Source: an uncultured Bacteroidales bacterium (GTDB lineage: Bacteria > Bacteroidota > Bacteroidia > Bacteroidales > UBA932). Taken from it: 64,000 bases of DNA. A program made the position numbers and the translations under genes. Numbering within the stretch: the stretch's first letter is position 1; each line of letters opens with the position of its first letter. A model generated the notes under the pieces. That model was not told where the DNA came from. It did not search any database and saw nothing but the letters and a program-made list of their open reading frames with translations. The stretch covers positions 1 through 64,000 of the forward strand of contig ONTQ01000002.1 of the NCBI GenBank assembly GCA_900320795.1, given 5' to 3'. Positions 8,995-18,911 of the stretch are shown here, in pieces.

Positions 8995-10944
8995 TTAGTC
9001 TTTGTAGTTACGGGTTGCAATCTTGATGTTTTCGTACTTGAGTTCTTCCTTGTGCAGTTCAGGTTCCTTGCCTTCGCCCTTGTATTCCCAGGCGGCTACA
9101 TACATGAAGTTCTCGTCATCACGCTTGGTCTCGCCTTCTTCGGTCTGCATTTCCTCGCGGAAGTGACCGCCGCAGGATTCCCGACGGTTCAGGGCGTCGT
9201 AAGCCATGAGTTCGCCGATATCGAAGAAATCCACCAGACGCAGGGCTTTCTCCAGTTCCTGGTTGAATTCCTCATTGGTTCCGGGAACGCGGACATTCTT
9301 CCAGAAATACTCGCGCAGGGCCTTGATTTCCTCAATACCCTTCTTGAGGCCGGCTTCGTTGCGTGCCATACCTACATATTCCCACATAATGTGACCCAGT
9401 TTCTTGTGGATGGCGTCCACCGGCTCGGTGCCCTTTACGGCAAAGAGCTTGGCAATGCGCTCCCTCACAGCCTTTTCGGCAATTGCGAACTCGGGAGCAT
9501 TGGTGTCCGTCTTGGGCTCTGCAAACTTATGGGAAAGATAATCGCCTATGGTATAAGGCAATACGAAGTAACCGTCGGCCAGACCCTGCATGAGGGCCGA
9601 TGCACCCAGGCGGTTTCCGCCGTGGTCGGAGAAGTTGGCCTCACCGATGGCATACAGGCCGGGGATGGTGGTCTGGAGGTCATAATCTACCCAGAGACCG
9701 CCCATGGTGTAGTGGATGGCCGGATAAATCATCATCGGCTCCTCCCAAGGGGAAGTGGAGGTAATCTTCTCGTACATGTCGAACAGATTGCCGTAACGCT
9801 CCTGCACTCTCTGATGTCCAAGACGCTTGATGGCATCGGCAAAGTCCAGATAAACGGCCAGACCCGTTTCGTTTACACCGTAGCCGGCGTCGCAACGCTC
9901 CTTGGCGGCTCGGGAAGCCACGTCACGGGGAACCAGGTTGCCGAAAGCCGGATAACGGCGCTCCAGATAATAATCGCGGTCTTCTTCAGGAATCTGGGAA
10001 GGCTTGATTTCGTGCTTGCGCAGTTTGAGCACATCTTCCATCTTCTTGGGAACCCAGATACGGCCGTCATTACGCAGGGACTCACTCATGAGGGTGAGTT
10101 TGCACTGCTGGTCTCCGTGCACCGGGATACAGGTGGGATGGATCTGGGCGAAGCAGGGATTGGCGAAGAAAGCGCCCTTGCGGTAAGCCTGCATGGCGGC
10201 CGATCCGTTGGAATTCATGGCATTGGTGGAAAGGAAATACGTGTTTCCATAACCACCGGTGGCCAGAACCACGGCGTGGGCGCCGAAGCGCTCGATTTCA
10301 CCGGTCACCAGGTTGCGGGCGATGATACCCTTGGCCTCGCCATTGATAATAACGAGGTCCAGCATCTCGTGACGGGGATAACTCTTCACCGTTCCGGCAG
10401 CGATTTCCTTGTTCAGGGAAGCGTAGGCACCCAGCAGCAGCTGCTGACCGGTTTGACCGCGGGCATAGAAAGTACGGCTCACCTGCACGCCGCCGAAGGA
10501 ACGGTTGGCGAGGTAACCGCCGTATTCACGGGCGAAAGGAACGCCCTGCGCCACACACTGATCGATGATAGAGGCGCTCACCTCGGCCAGACGATAGACG
10601 TTGGCTTCACGGGAACGGTAGTCACCACCCTTGATGGTGTCGTAGAACAGACGGTAGACGGAGTCGTTGTCGTTCTGGTAGTTCTTGGCAGCGTTGATAC
10701 CACCCTGGGCGGCAATGGAGTGCGCCCGGCGCGGTGAGTCGCTGATGCAGAAAATCTTGACGTTGTATCCCATTTCGCCCAGAGAAGCGGCTGCAGATGC
10801 ACCACCAAGACCGGTACCTACCACAATCACTTCCAGTTTCCGCTTGTTGTTCGGAGAGACAATCCGGATTTCAGCTTTGCGCTTGGACCATTTGTCTTTG
10901 AGCGGTCCGTCCGGAATCTTGGAAATAAGTTTAGAATCGGCCAT
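8995..10944 (-). CDS. sdhA: Fumarate reductase/succinate dehydrogenase flavoprotein subunit
   Basis: 649 residues. An FAD-binding dinucleotide fold is seen at about 40-60 ([20 protein letters not shown]). The covalent-flavin region is [16 protein letters not shown], and substrate-site text includes [14 protein letters not shown] and [17 protein letters not shown]. The C-terminal part has [13 protein letters not shown]. The length matches the long Bacteroidetes class. The protein interconverts fumarate and succinate at the cytoplasmic face of the membrane. It is followed 8 nt later by the iron-sulfur subunit. The cytochrome b gene that normally precedes it is absent: the upstream neighbour is ruvB. 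Confidence 0.95.
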   Translation of the reverse strand: MADSKLISKIPDGPLKDKWSKRKAEIRIVSPNNKRKLEVIVVGTGLGGASAAASLGEMGYNVKIFCISDSPRRAHSIAAQGGINAAKNYQNDNDSVYRLFYDTIKGGDYRSREANVYRLAEVSASIIDQCVAQGVPFAREYGGYLANRSFGGVQVSRTFYARGQTGQQLLLGAYASLNKEIAAGTVKSYPRHEMLDLVIINGEAKGIIARNLVTGEIERFGAHAVVLATGGYGNTYFLSTNAMNSNGSAAMQAYRKGAFFANPCFAQIHPTCIPVHGDQQCKLTLMSESLRNDGRIWVPKKMEDVLKLRKHEIKPSQIPEEDRDYYLERRYPAFGNLVPRDVASRAAKERCDAGYGVNETGLAVYLDFADAIKRLGHQRVQERYGNLFDMYEKITSTSPWEEPMMIYPAIHYTMGGLWVDYDLQTTIPGLYAIGEANFSDHGGNRLGASALMQGLADGYFVLPYTIGDYLSHKFAEPKTDTNAPEFAIAEKAVRERIAKLFAVKGTEPVDAIHKKLGHIMWEYVGMARNEAGLKKGIEEIKALREYFWKNVRVPGTNEEFNQELEKALRLVDFFDIGELMAYDALNRRESCGGHFREEMQTEEGETKRDDENFMYVAAWEYKGEGKEPELHKEELKYENIKIATRNYKD

Positions 10945-10973
10945 ATAGATTAGTAATTGTAATTGCTAGTCCA

Positions 10974-10981
10974 CAAAAATA
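10974..10981 (-). promoter_or_regulatory. -7 box of sdhAB
   Basis: The minus strand reads TATTTTTG, a perfect TAnnTTTG, 29 nt before the flavoprotein ATG at 10944. It shows that sdhA heads its own transcript rather than following a cytochrome b gene. Confidence 0.6.
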
Positions 10982-11023
10982 AGCATTTTTCGTGAATAAA
11001 TTATGATTTTTTACTACTTATCA

Positions 11024-12064
11024 TTAAAAAAGGGACCCGCTTTCGTCCGGATTGTACTTTCGCTGATTCAAATAGGCCTCCATCCCCAGGTGAGCATAGG
11101 CCAGTTCCGTGGCCACGCGGCCGCGCTGCGTGCGGATGATGAATCCTTCCTTGATGAGGAACGGCTCATACACCTCCTCCAGCGTGCCGGCATCCTCGCT
11201 GATGGAGGTGGCCAGGGTTCCTACACCAACGGGCCCACCCTTGAAAGTGAGAATCATGGTACGGAGAATCTTGTTGTCGATGGAATCCAGTCCGCGCTTG
11301 TCAATCTTTAGTTTATTCAGGGCGAAACGTGTGATTTCCAAATTGATACGTCCGTCTCCAAGCACCTGCGCAAAGTCCCTCACGCGCTTCAGGAGAGCAT
11401 TGGCGATACGCGCCGTGCCGCGGCTTCGGAGGGCGATTTCCTGGGCGGCGGCCTCATCAATTTCCAGATTCAGGATTCCGGCACTGCGAATCACAATCTT
11501 CTTAAGGTCTTCTGTATCATAATATTCCAAGGCGCAATTGATGCCGAAACGGTCCCTGAGCGGCGCCGTCAGAAGGCCGCTCCGCGTCGTAGCCCCAACC
11601 AGCGTGAAAGGATTCAGGTTGATTCGCACCGACCGGGCCCCGGGCCCCTTGTCAATCATGATATCGATGACGTAATCCTCCATGGCCGAATACAGATACT
11701 CTTCCACCTCGGGAGACAGACGGTGGATTTCGTCTATGAACAGCACATCCCCCGTTTCCAGGGAAGTCAACAGACCGGCCAGATCTCCGGGCTTGTCCAG
11801 CACGGGACCGGACGTCACCTTCATGTTCACCCCCATCTCATTGGCGATGATATGTGCCAACGTAGTCTTTCCCAGACCGGGAGGACCATGGAAAAGTACA
11901 TGGTCCAGGGCTTCACCTCTGAGTTTGGCAGCCTTTATATAGATATCCAGGTTGGAGACGATTTCCTTCTGTCCGGTAAAATCACTGAGTTCCTGCGGGC
12001 GGATAATTCCGTCAAATTCACTATCTTTGCGGTCTGCTGGGTTATGGGGATCGAAATCTGTCAT
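11024..12064 (-). CDS. ruvB: Holliday junction branch migration helicase RuvB
   Basis: 346 residues, the usual length. The N-terminal motif [18 protein letters not shown] is followed by Walker [20 protein letters not shown] (about 59-77). Walker B is [23 protein letters not shown], then sensor text [18 protein letters not shown], and the C-terminal winged helix has [10 protein letters not shown]. RuvB hexamers drive branch migration with RuvA and RuvC, neither of which is in the window. The gene is monocistronic as far as can be seen and diverges from mfd, another DNA-repair gene. Confidence 0.97.
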   Translation of the reverse strand: MTDFDPHNPADRKDSEFDGIIRPQELSDFTGQKEIVSNLDIYIKAAKLRGEALDHVLFHGPPGLGKTTLAHIIANEMGVNMKVTSGPVLDKPGDLAGLLTSLETGDVLFIDEIHRLSPEVEEYLYSAMEDYVIDIMIDKGPGARSVRINLNPFTLVGATTRSGLLTAPLRDRFGINCALEYYDTEDLKKIVIRSAGILNLEIDEAAAQEIALRSRGTARIANALLKRVRDFAQVLGDGRINLEITRFALNKLKIDKRGLDSIDNKILRTMILTFKGGPVGVGTLATSISEDAGTLEEVYEPFLIKEGFIIRTQRGRVATELAYAHLGMEAYLNQRKYNPDESGSLF

Positions 12065-12340
12065 GGATGGCGCTCTGCTTAATTCAGATACAAATATAGT
12101 TTTTATTTTTAAGAATTAATTGTTTTTATAAAGCTGTTGATATGTTGAAAAACATAGATAAGCATTTAAAAATCAATAATATATATTGAAAATAAATTGT
12201 TGAAAACCCTTTTAAATCCTGTTGATGGTCTGTGAATGGCCGCTGTAAGGTTTTTGTAAACTTCCGGAAGGAAGGTTATTAACAGGGTTATGAACAGGTT
12301 ATCAACAGGGAAAAAGAAGGGAATGTTGATAAGTCAAAAA
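12065..12340. other. AT-rich divergent ruvB-mfd gap with DnaA-box-like repeats
   Basis: The gap holds a run of AT-rich DNA (about 12100-12220) with TGTTGA motifs at 12135, 12143, 12198 and 12220. Three near-tandem TTATNAACA 9-mers follow at 12276, 12288 and 12299, and an inverted TGTTGATAA lies at 12324. Each differs by one or more bases from the DnaA consensus TTATNCACA. Every gene to the left in this window is minus and the next 13.5 kb is all plus. It could be a replication-origin-like region or simply a busy divergent promoter. Confidence 0.35.
12091..12098 (-). promoter_or_regulatory. -7 box of ruvB
   Basis: The minus strand reads TATATTTG, a perfect TAnnTTTG, 26 nt before the ruvB ATG. 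Confidence 0.6.
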
Positions 12341-15300
12341 GCGACTGCAAAGCTGCAAACAGTGCTCTCAAAATCGGGAGAAGTCTTTTGCAGCGGCCTT
12401 TTTTTGTCTGCACGCTGGGCCGTCGTTTCCCAGGCGGCCACCGAAGGAATCCATTTCATCGTCCTGCCCAACCGGGAGTCAGCAGAATATTGTTCGGCCG
12501 ATTTATATAATATGGTAGAGGGAGACTGTGTTTTCTTTCTTCCCGAGTCGGGAAAAAGCGTAGAGCGCAGCAATTACAAATCTTCCCTGGGTGTGCAGCG
12601 CACGGCTGCCATCGGCCAGTTGCTGAATGATAAAGGGAAAGATCCGCTCTTTATTGTCACTTATCCCGAGGCACTGGAGGAAAAGATACCTGCCCAGGAA
12701 AAACTAATCGGAGCCCTTTTCAGTATCCGAAAAGGGGAGGAAATTCCCTATGAAAGCATCCGTACCCGCCTGCTCGAAGAAGGTTTTGAAAAGGTCGATT
12801 TTGTATCGGCCCCCGGGCAGTTTTCCCTCCGCGGCGCCGTGATTGACATCTTTTCTTTCTCCTCCGAAAAACCCTTCCGTATCAGTTTCTTCGGCAACGA
12901 AGTGGAGAAAATCCATATCTTCGACTGTAACACCCAGCTTTCCGTCGAACAAAGGGATCAGGCCGACATTTACCCCGACATCGCCGCCCGGGAAGATAAT
13001 GAAGGCGAAAACCTCGTAAACATTCTTCCCGAAAAAACCGTCGTATGGCTGGATTCTTCTGATATGTACAGGGAAAGGGATTTCTTTGCCTCCCTGCTTT
13101 CTTTCAAGCATGTCTATCTGGATGTTCCCCTGAAGAAGGAAAAGGGCGATGTCGTCAGGTTCAATATTTCCCCGCAGCCGGTTTTCAATAAAAACTTCGA
13201 ATTGCTTATCTCGGACATCCGTTCCTGCCTGGAAAACAGTTATCAGGTATTGATTTTCGGCGAAAAAGAAAGCCAGCTGGAGCGGCTTCGTTCCATCATG
13301 CTCCAGGACCCGCACGCCCTCCTTCCGGAATTCGTGAAGGGGAAGAACATCCATGCCGGTTTCATCGACCATGATGACAAGGTTTGCTGGTACACGGACC
13401 ATGAAATATTCGACCGTTTTCATCGCGTACACATCCGCCGCACGGTGGAAAAATCCGAACAGCTCACTCTCAACGACCTCAGTGCCTTCAATCTGGGAGA
13501 CTATATCGTGCATATCGACCACGGAGTAGGTATTTTCGGTGGACTGGTCAAGATGAAAGACGACCACGGACGGGTACACGAGGTGGTAAAACTCCTGTAC
13601 AGCGGGGGAGATGTGGTTTTTGTATCGGTCCATTCCCTGCATAAGATATCCCGTTTCCGTTCCAAGGAAGGGGAGCCTCCGCGCATTAACAAACTGGGTT
13701 CCAAGACCTGGGGCAATCTGAAATCGGCCGCCAAATCCCGGGTGAAGGATATTGCGAAGGAACTGATTCAACTCTATGCCAAGCGCCGCGCCTCCACTGG
13801 TTTTGCCTATTCGCCGGATACCTATCTGCAGGAAGAACTGGAATCTTCCTTCATGTATGAAGATACGCCGGATCAGGAGCGTGCCACCAAAGCCGTGAAG
13901 GAAGACATGGAAGACAACTGCCCCATGGACCGCCTCATTTGCGGTGATGTAGGTTTTGGAAAAACGGAAATTGCCATCCGCGCGGCCTTCAAGGCGGCAA
14001 CGGACGGAAAGCAGGTGGCCGTTCTGGTACCTACCACCATCCTTTCCCTGCAGCATTATGAGAATTTCAAGGGCCGTCTGCAAAACTTTCCCTGTACGGT
14101 AGAGTATGTAAGCCGGCTCCGGACAGCCAAACAGATTACAGATATAAAAAAACGCCTCAAGGAAGGAAAGATAGATATTCTCATCGGCACGCATAAGATT
14201 CTGGGAAGTGGCTTTGAATTCAAGGACCTGGGCCTTCTCATCATCGATGAAGAACAGAAATTCGGGGTGACGGCCAAGGAAAAACTCCGCCAGATGAAAC
14301 ATTCGGTGGATACCCTCACCCTCACGGCAACGCCTATTCCGCGTACCTTGCAGTTTTCACTGCTGGGAGCTCGTGATCTGTCCATCATTCAGACTCCGCC
14401 CCCCAACCGCATTCCCATCCAGACGGAGATCATTCTCTTCAACGAGTCTGAAATCAAGAGCATCATCAATTATGAACTCAACCGGGGCGGACAGATTTTC
14501 TTCCTGCACAATAAAGTGGAGGAATTGCCGTCCATCGAGGATATCCTGCACCGGCTGGTACCGGACATGAAGATTTGCGTGGCCCACGGCCAGATGGAAG
14601 GCAAGGAACTGGAAGACAGGATGTTGTCTTTTATACGGGGAGACTACGACCTCCTTCTCTGCACCACCATCATCGAAAACGGCCTGGACATTCCCAATGC
14701 CAATACCATCATCGTGAACCAGGCGCAGAATATCGGCCTCAGTGATCTCCACCAACTTCGCGGAAGAGTGGGCCGATCCAACAAAAAGGCTTTCTGCTAC
14801 CTCATTGTACCGCCGCTGGTGAGCCTCACCGATGAGGCCCGGAGAAGGTTGCGGGCCATCGAAGAATTCTCCGACCTCGGAAGCGGCTTCAACATCGCCA
14901 TGCAGGATCTGGACATCCGCGGCGCGGGCAATCTCCTCGGGGCCGAGCAGAGTGGTTTCATCTCCGACATGGGCTATGAAACCTATCAGAAAATCCTTTC
15001 CGAGGCCATGGAGGAACTGGGCGTGGAAACCGGCATCACCCAGCGCAGCGGGACCGAGAAATTTGTGGACGACTGTACCATCGAAACCGATAAGCCCGCT
15101 TTCATCCCGGACGATTACATCGACATTACGGCCGAGAAAATCCGCATTTACAAGATGCTGGACGCCCAGACCGACGACCGCGAGATAGACCGACTGGCTT
15201 CGCAGGTGGCCGACCGCTTCGGCCCGCTTCCCGAAGAAGTGGAAAACCTGTTTATCGTGGTGAAAATCAGAAATTTGGGTACAACTACCGGTTTCGAGAA

Positions 15301-15514
15301 AATCATCATCAAGAACGGGATGCAAATCATGTTCTTCGTGGGAAATCCGTTGTCGGCCTATTACAGGTCGCGGAAGTTCGAGAAGGTGCTCCAGCAGGTG
15401 AACGAGAATCCTGCCCTGTACAAGTTCAACCAGGACGGAGGCAAACTCCGTACCGTTTCCCGAGGAGTGGATACGCTTCAGAAGGCCTTGGATATTTTGA
15501 AAAAACTGCAATAA
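12290..15514 (+). CDS. mfd: Transcription-repair coupling factor Mfd
   Basis: 1074 residues. The UvrB-homology region occupies the first 330 residues or so. The RNA polymerase-interacting domain (GDYIVHIDHGVGIFGGLV) and a RecG-like translocase follow, with Walker A CGDVGFGKTEIAIRAAF and DEEQ Walker B (LLIIDEEQKFGV). Further motifs are LTLTATPIPRTLQF and LHQLRGRVGRSN, with the TRCF domain at the C-terminus. Mfd removes stalled RNA polymerase and recruits UvrA. The first codons (MNRLSTGKKKG) lie in TTATNAACA repeats; a second ATG at 12323, directly after a purine-rich AGAAGGGA, may be the true start. Confidence 0.95.
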   Translation: MNRLSTGKKKGMLISQKATAKLQTVLSKSGEVFCSGLFLSARWAVVSQAATEGIHFIVLPNRESAEYCSADLYNMVEGDCVFFLPESGKSVERSNYKSSLGVQRTAAIGQLLNDKGKDPLFIVTYPEALEEKIPAQEKLIGALFSIRKGEEIPYESIRTRLLEEGFEKVDFVSAPGQFSLRGAVIDIFSFSSEKPFRISFFGNEVEKIHIFDCNTQLSVEQRDQADIYPDIAAREDNEGENLVNILPEKTVVWLDSSDMYRERDFFASLLSFKHVYLDVPLKKEKGDVVRFNISPQPVFNKNFELLISDIRSCLENSYQVLIFGEKESQLERLRSIMLQDPHALLPEFVKGKNIHAGFIDHDDKVCWYTDHEIFDRFHRVHIRRTVEKSEQLTLNDLSAFNLGDYIVHIDHGVGIFGGLVKMKDDHGRVHEVVKLLYSGGDVVFVSVHSLHKISRFRSKEGEPPRINKLGSKTWGNLKSAAKSRVKDIAKELIQLYAKRRASTGFAYSPDTYLQEELESSFMYEDTPDQERATKAVKEDMEDNCPMDRLICGDVGFGKTEIAIRAAFKAATDGKQVAVLVPTTILSLQHYENFKGRLQNFPCTVEYVSRLRTAKQITDIKKRLKEGKIDILIGTHKILGSGFEFKDLGLLIIDEEQKFGVTAKEKLRQMKHSVDTLTLTATPIPRTLQFSLLGARDLSIIQTPPPNRIPIQTEIILFNESEIKSIINYELNRGGQIFFLHNKVEELPSIEDILHRLVPDMKICVAHGQMEGKELEDRMLSFIRGDYDLLLCTTIIENGLDIPNANTIIVNQAQNIGLSDLHQLRGRVGRSNKKAFCYLIVPPLVSLTDEARRRLRAIEEFSDLGSGFNIAMQDLDIRGAGNLLGAEQSGFISDMGYETYQKILSEAMEELGVETGITQRSGTEKFVDDCTIETDKPAFIPDDYIDITAEKIRIYKMLDAQTDDREIDRLASQVADRFGPLPEEVENLFIVVKIRNLGTTTGFEKIIIKNGMQIMFFVGNPLSAYYRSRKFEKVLQQVNENPALYKFNQDGGKLRTVSRGVDTLQKALDILKKLQ

Positions 15515-15526
15515 TTCTTATTTTTG
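15496..15526 (+). promoter_or_regulatory. Promoter of coaX
   Basis: TTTG (15496-15499), a 19-bp spacer and TATTTTTG (15519-15526) give a full Bacteroidetes promoter inside the end of mfd. The -7 box ends 6 nt before the ATG at 15533. Confidence 0.65.
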
Positions 15527-15532
15527 CAAGTT

Positions 15533-16261
15533 ATGTCCAATTTGCTGGTAGAAATAGGAAACACAGCGCTCAAGGCGGCCTGGTCGGACCGGATGACCCT
15601 TGGAAAAACATTCCGGTACCAGGGAGAGAAATACATGGATTTCATCCTTTCCCTCACCCGTCGGGAAAAACCTGCCGTCATGGTGGTTTCCTCGGTTTAC
15701 CCTATTTCCGGGCAGGATGCCGCCACCCTCAGGGAAGCGTGCGGCAGCCTTCTGGTCCTGGACAGCAACAACAAAGAATGGCTGATTGCCAGCGGCTTGC
15801 CTTCCTACCTTTCGTATGACCGGGCCGCCGCCATCCTGGCTTGCCGATACCTTTTCAAAGGGCGGGGATGCACCGTTGTGGATTTCGGAACCATCCTTTC
15901 CATCGATTATACCGGCCCGGAAGGACAGTATATAGGGGGAAACGTATCGCTCGGATGCCGTACCCGGTTCAAGGCAGTAAACCGCTATTCCCGTTCCCTT
16001 CCGCTGGTTAACATGCCGGAAAACATACAGACTGTAGGCCTCTCCGAGACGGATTCCATTGCTGCCGGAGTGGTTTCAGGCATTATATTTGAAATGGAAG
16101 GCTACCTGGCGCTCCATCCGGAAAATATTGCCGTATTTACCGGCGGAGACGCGAATTATTTTGCAAAACGGATGAAAAGTTCCATCTTTGCAATTTGTAA
16201 CCTTGTGCTGATGGGCCTGGCCCTAATTGCTGACGAATATGCTCAGAAGACTGACAAATAG
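15533..16261 (+). CDS. coaX: Type III pantothenate kinase CoaX
   Basis: 242 residues, normal length. It phosphorylates pantothenate in the first step of CoA synthesis in the cytoplasm. The fold motifs are visible: a phosphate loop VEIGNTALK, a YDRAAAI segment, VVDFGTILSIDY, YIGGNVSLGCRTRF and a late FTGGDA. The phosphate loop has Glu where most CoaX proteins have Asp (DIGNT), and the GGxIxPG motif reads GGNVSLG, so this copy is somewhat divergent. The start at 15533 follows a -7 box by 6 nt. It overlaps the following barrel gene by 23 nt, a sign of coupling. Confidence 0.88.
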   Translation: MSNLLVEIGNTALKAAWSDRMTLGKTFRYQGEKYMDFILSLTRREKPAVMVVSSVYPISGQDAATLREACGSLLVLDSNNKEWLIASGLPSYLSYDRAAAILACRYLFKGRGCTVVDFGTILSIDYTGPEGQYIGGNVSLGCRTRFKAVNRYSRSLPLVNMPENIQTVGLSETDSIAAGVVSGIIFEMEGYLALHPENIAVFTGGDANYFAKRMKSSIFAICNLVLMGLALIADEYAQKTDK

Positions 16262-17543
16262 GTTTCTGGCGGTACTGGTACTGCTTCTGTCCGCATGGGC
16301 TGCGAAGGCCCAGACGGACGGCACATACAGCGGTTTTTCCCCGTATTCGGTGTTTGGTGTAGGACAGCTGCACCAACCTGGAACGGCCTGGAACCGCAGT
16401 ATGGGCGGTGTAGGCATTGCCGCCCGCAGCAACCGCTACATCAATATTCTCAATCCCGCTTCCGTAACCGCCCGCGATTCCCTGTCCTTCATGTCGGATT
16501 TCGGCCTGGACGGACGTATTTCCCTGTTTACGGAAGGGGATAAGAAAGCCCTCAACACCACCTTCAGCATAGACGATTTCGTGATTTCCTTCCCGCTGTG
16601 GAAGCACACTGCCATGATGGTGGGTGTCACGCCCGTCAGTGATGTGGGTTACAATATTTCCTATACGGAAATGGATGTGGATACGGGTTACCGTACCTTC
16701 ACAACCGCAGGGAACGGCGGTATCTATCAAGTGTTCGGCGCCTTTGCCGGCACGCTCTGGAACCGGCTTTCCCTCGGGGCGGAGGTAAACTACCGTTTCG
16801 GCAACATCAACAAGAAGGCATCCACTTCTTACGATGAAGCCTCCATGCGCGACATGGCCTCCGGAGATTCCCTGCAGGTGAACAATTTCACCGCCAAACT
16901 GGGCCTCCAGTATGAACAGCCCCTCACGCACTCGTCCTTCCTTACGCTGGGTGCCACCTATAAGTTCTCCACCAAAATCAACGGATATTCCATCCATTAC
17001 GAGGAAAGGGGAAGTTACGACCGCCGCCGTTCCTCCAAAAACCTCAGTGAAAGTGCGCTCAGTATGGGAGACGAACTGGGTGTCGGCCTCAGTTACCGGA
17101 ATGCCGACAAGTTCCTGGTGGAAGTGGATTACACCCGTACCGACTGGTCCCGTACCCGTCTGGACGAGGTAAAAGGCTTCTCCAATGTGGGAGACGTCAC
17201 CTTCTCCCAGTCGGTGGGACAGGCCATCCGTGCCGGTGTGGCCTTCACGCCCAACCGGAATGACGTCCGTACGGGCTTCGTGCATTTTCTGCGCCGCTGT
17301 ACCTTCCGGGGAGGTGCGTATTTCGACCAGTCCTACTATACGGTGGACGGCGCCCATGTCAATGCCATCGGTGTTACCCTGGGTATGACGATTCCCGTTT
17401 TCCGTGGATACAACGGTATCACCGTAGGCTTGGATTTCGGCCGCCGCGGCCTTGCCACTTCACAGGTAAAAGAGACCTATTTCGGGTTCAACCTGGGCTT
17501 CAATGTATTTGACATCTGGTTCCAGAAACGCCCGTACGAATAA
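16239..17543 (+). CDS. Outer-membrane beta-barrel protein (FadL/OMPP1-like)
   Basis: 434 residues with a signal peptide (MLRRLTNRFLAVLVLLLSAW, then AAKAQ). After it comes the family-like opening GFSPYSVFGVGQLHQPG and RSMGGVGIAAR. Long alternating beta-strand sequence typical of a 14-strand barrel follows to the C-terminus. The ATG at 16239 is inside coaX. Equivalent proteins lie between coaX and lptC in other Bacteroidales, so the order coaX, barrel, TPR, lptC, ppiD looks like a conserved envelope cluster. Specific cargo is unknown. Confidence 0.75.
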   Translation: MLRRLTNRFLAVLVLLLSAWAAKAQTDGTYSGFSPYSVFGVGQLHQPGTAWNRSMGGVGIAARSNRYINILNPASVTARDSLSFMSDFGLDGRISLFTEGDKKALNTTFSIDDFVISFPLWKHTAMMVGVTPVSDVGYNISYTEMDVDTGYRTFTTAGNGGIYQVFGAFAGTLWNRLSLGAEVNYRFGNINKKASTSYDEASMRDMASGDSLQVNNFTAKLGLQYEQPLTHSSFLTLGATYKFSTKINGYSIHYEERGSYDRRRSSKNLSESALSMGDELGVGLSYRNADKFLVEVDYTRTDWSRTRLDEVKGFSNVGDVTFSQSVGQAIRAGVAFTPNRNDVRTGFVHFLRRCTFRGGAYFDQSYYTVDGAHVNAIGVTLGMTIPVFRGYNGITVGLDFGRRGLATSQVKETYFGFNLGFNVFDIWFQKRPYE

Positions 17544-17588
17544 ACAACGGCACAATCCTTGAAAACAATAAATAAAAATACTGATATT

Positions 17589-18911
17589 ATGAAAAAGCTT
17601 ACACTCATTCTTTTCGCCGTCATGGCCGTGTTTGCCGGACAGAAAGTTGCGGCTCAGGATAAGTACGGTTCCGGCCCCAACAGGGAGGAATGCATCAAGT
17701 ACCTTTCCTATTATTCAGAGTATTACAAGCAGAAGAATTATGATTCTGCCCTGCCCAACTGGCGTCAGGCTTATTCCCTCTGCCCTGCTACCGCTTCGCA
17801 GAACATGTTCGTGCATGGTACCACCCTTATGACCCGTCTGTACAACCAGGTCAAGGATGAGGCCCACAAGAACGCCATTGTTGACACCATCCTCACCCTG
17901 CAGGACCAGCGCATGGCCGCTTATCCCAAGAACCGCGTGTCCATCCTCAACAACAAGGGCCAGTACATGATCAATTACCGCAACGCGGACGCTCCGTACA
18001 TCTACAAGAACCTCAATGAGATTGTAGATGAACTGGGTCCCCAGTCCAACGGCGGTCTCCTGGTGAACCTCCTGCAGGCCACCATCACCATGTACCGTGA
18101 GAACCAGCTCTCCGCCGACGATGTCATCGCCATGTATGACAAGGTGACCGCCAACGTGGAGGGTGCCACTGCCAAGAATGACGCCGAGGCAGAGGACAAC
18201 GCCAAGGCCAAGGCCGCCATCGAGAGCATCTTTGCCGACAGCAAGGTAGCCTCCTGCGAGAACCTCATCGCCATCTTCGGTCCCCGATATGACGCCGATC
18301 CCGAGAACCTCGCCCTGGTTTCCAATATCGTGAAGCTCATGAACACCGCCGAGGACTGCGCCTCCAACGATCTCTACCTCAAGGCTGTGACCTCCATGTA
18401 CAAGCTGGATCCTTCCTACAAGAGCGCTTTCGGCCTGTATCGTCTGAACGCCGCCCGCGGCAACGTGGCCGATGCCGCCAAGTACCTGGAAGAGGCCATC
18501 GCCTCCCCTGAGTCCGACGATGCCACCGATGCCCAGTACTACTATGAGATGGCCGCTTTCTGCTACAAGAACGGCATGCGCGGCAAGGCTTCCGAGGCCG
18601 CCCGCAAGGCTGTTGACATGGACTTCGGCTATGCCGGAAAGGCCTATCTGATCCTGGGTAACCTCTGGGCTTCCGCCACCTGCGGTGAGACTGTTGACAA
18701 ATGGGCCCGCTACTGGGCTGCCGCCGACTACTACCAGAAGGCCCGCAACGCAGATCCTACCGTCGCAGACGAGGCCGCCGCTTCCCTGGGCAGCGTAAGC
18801 CGCTACTATCCAGAGGCTTCCGAGGCCTTCATGTATGACCTCACCAAGGGCCAGTCTTATACCGTCTCCTGCGGCGGTATGACGGCCACCACCACCGTAC
18901 GCGTACAGTAA
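17589..18911 (+). CDS. Periplasmic tetratricopeptide-repeat protein
   Basis: 440 residues. The start ATG at 17589 is fixed by the signal peptide (MKKLTLILFAVMAVFAGQKV, then AAQ). Helical repeat text runs through the protein: YYKQKNYDSALPNWRQAYSL at the front, later AAKYLEEAIASPE and EAARKAVDMDFGYAGKAY. These match TPR units. The coding strand uses C-ending codons (GCC, AAG, CTC) more uniformly than its neighbours, which suggests high expression. It sits between the barrel gene and lptC, so I infer a scaffold role in envelope assembly; function is otherwise unknown. Confidence 0.7.
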   Translation: MKKLTLILFAVMAVFAGQKVAAQDKYGSGPNREECIKYLSYYSEYYKQKNYDSALPNWRQAYSLCPATASQNMFVHGTTLMTRLYNQVKDEAHKNAIVDTILTLQDQRMAAYPKNRVSILNNKGQYMINYRNADAPYIYKNLNEIVDELGPQSNGGLLVNLLQATITMYRENQLSADDVIAMYDKVTANVEGATAKNDAEAEDNAKAKAAIESIFADSKVASCENLIAIFGPRYDADPENLALVSNIVKLMNTAEDCASNDLYLKAVTSMYKLDPSYKSAFGLYRLNAARGNVADAAKYLEEAIASPESDDATDAQYYYEMAAFCYKNGMRGKASEAARKAVDMDFGYAGKAYLILGNLWASATCGETVDKWARYWAAADYYQKARNADPTVADEAAASLGSVSRYYPEASEAFMYDLTKGQSYTVSCGGMTATTTVRVQ

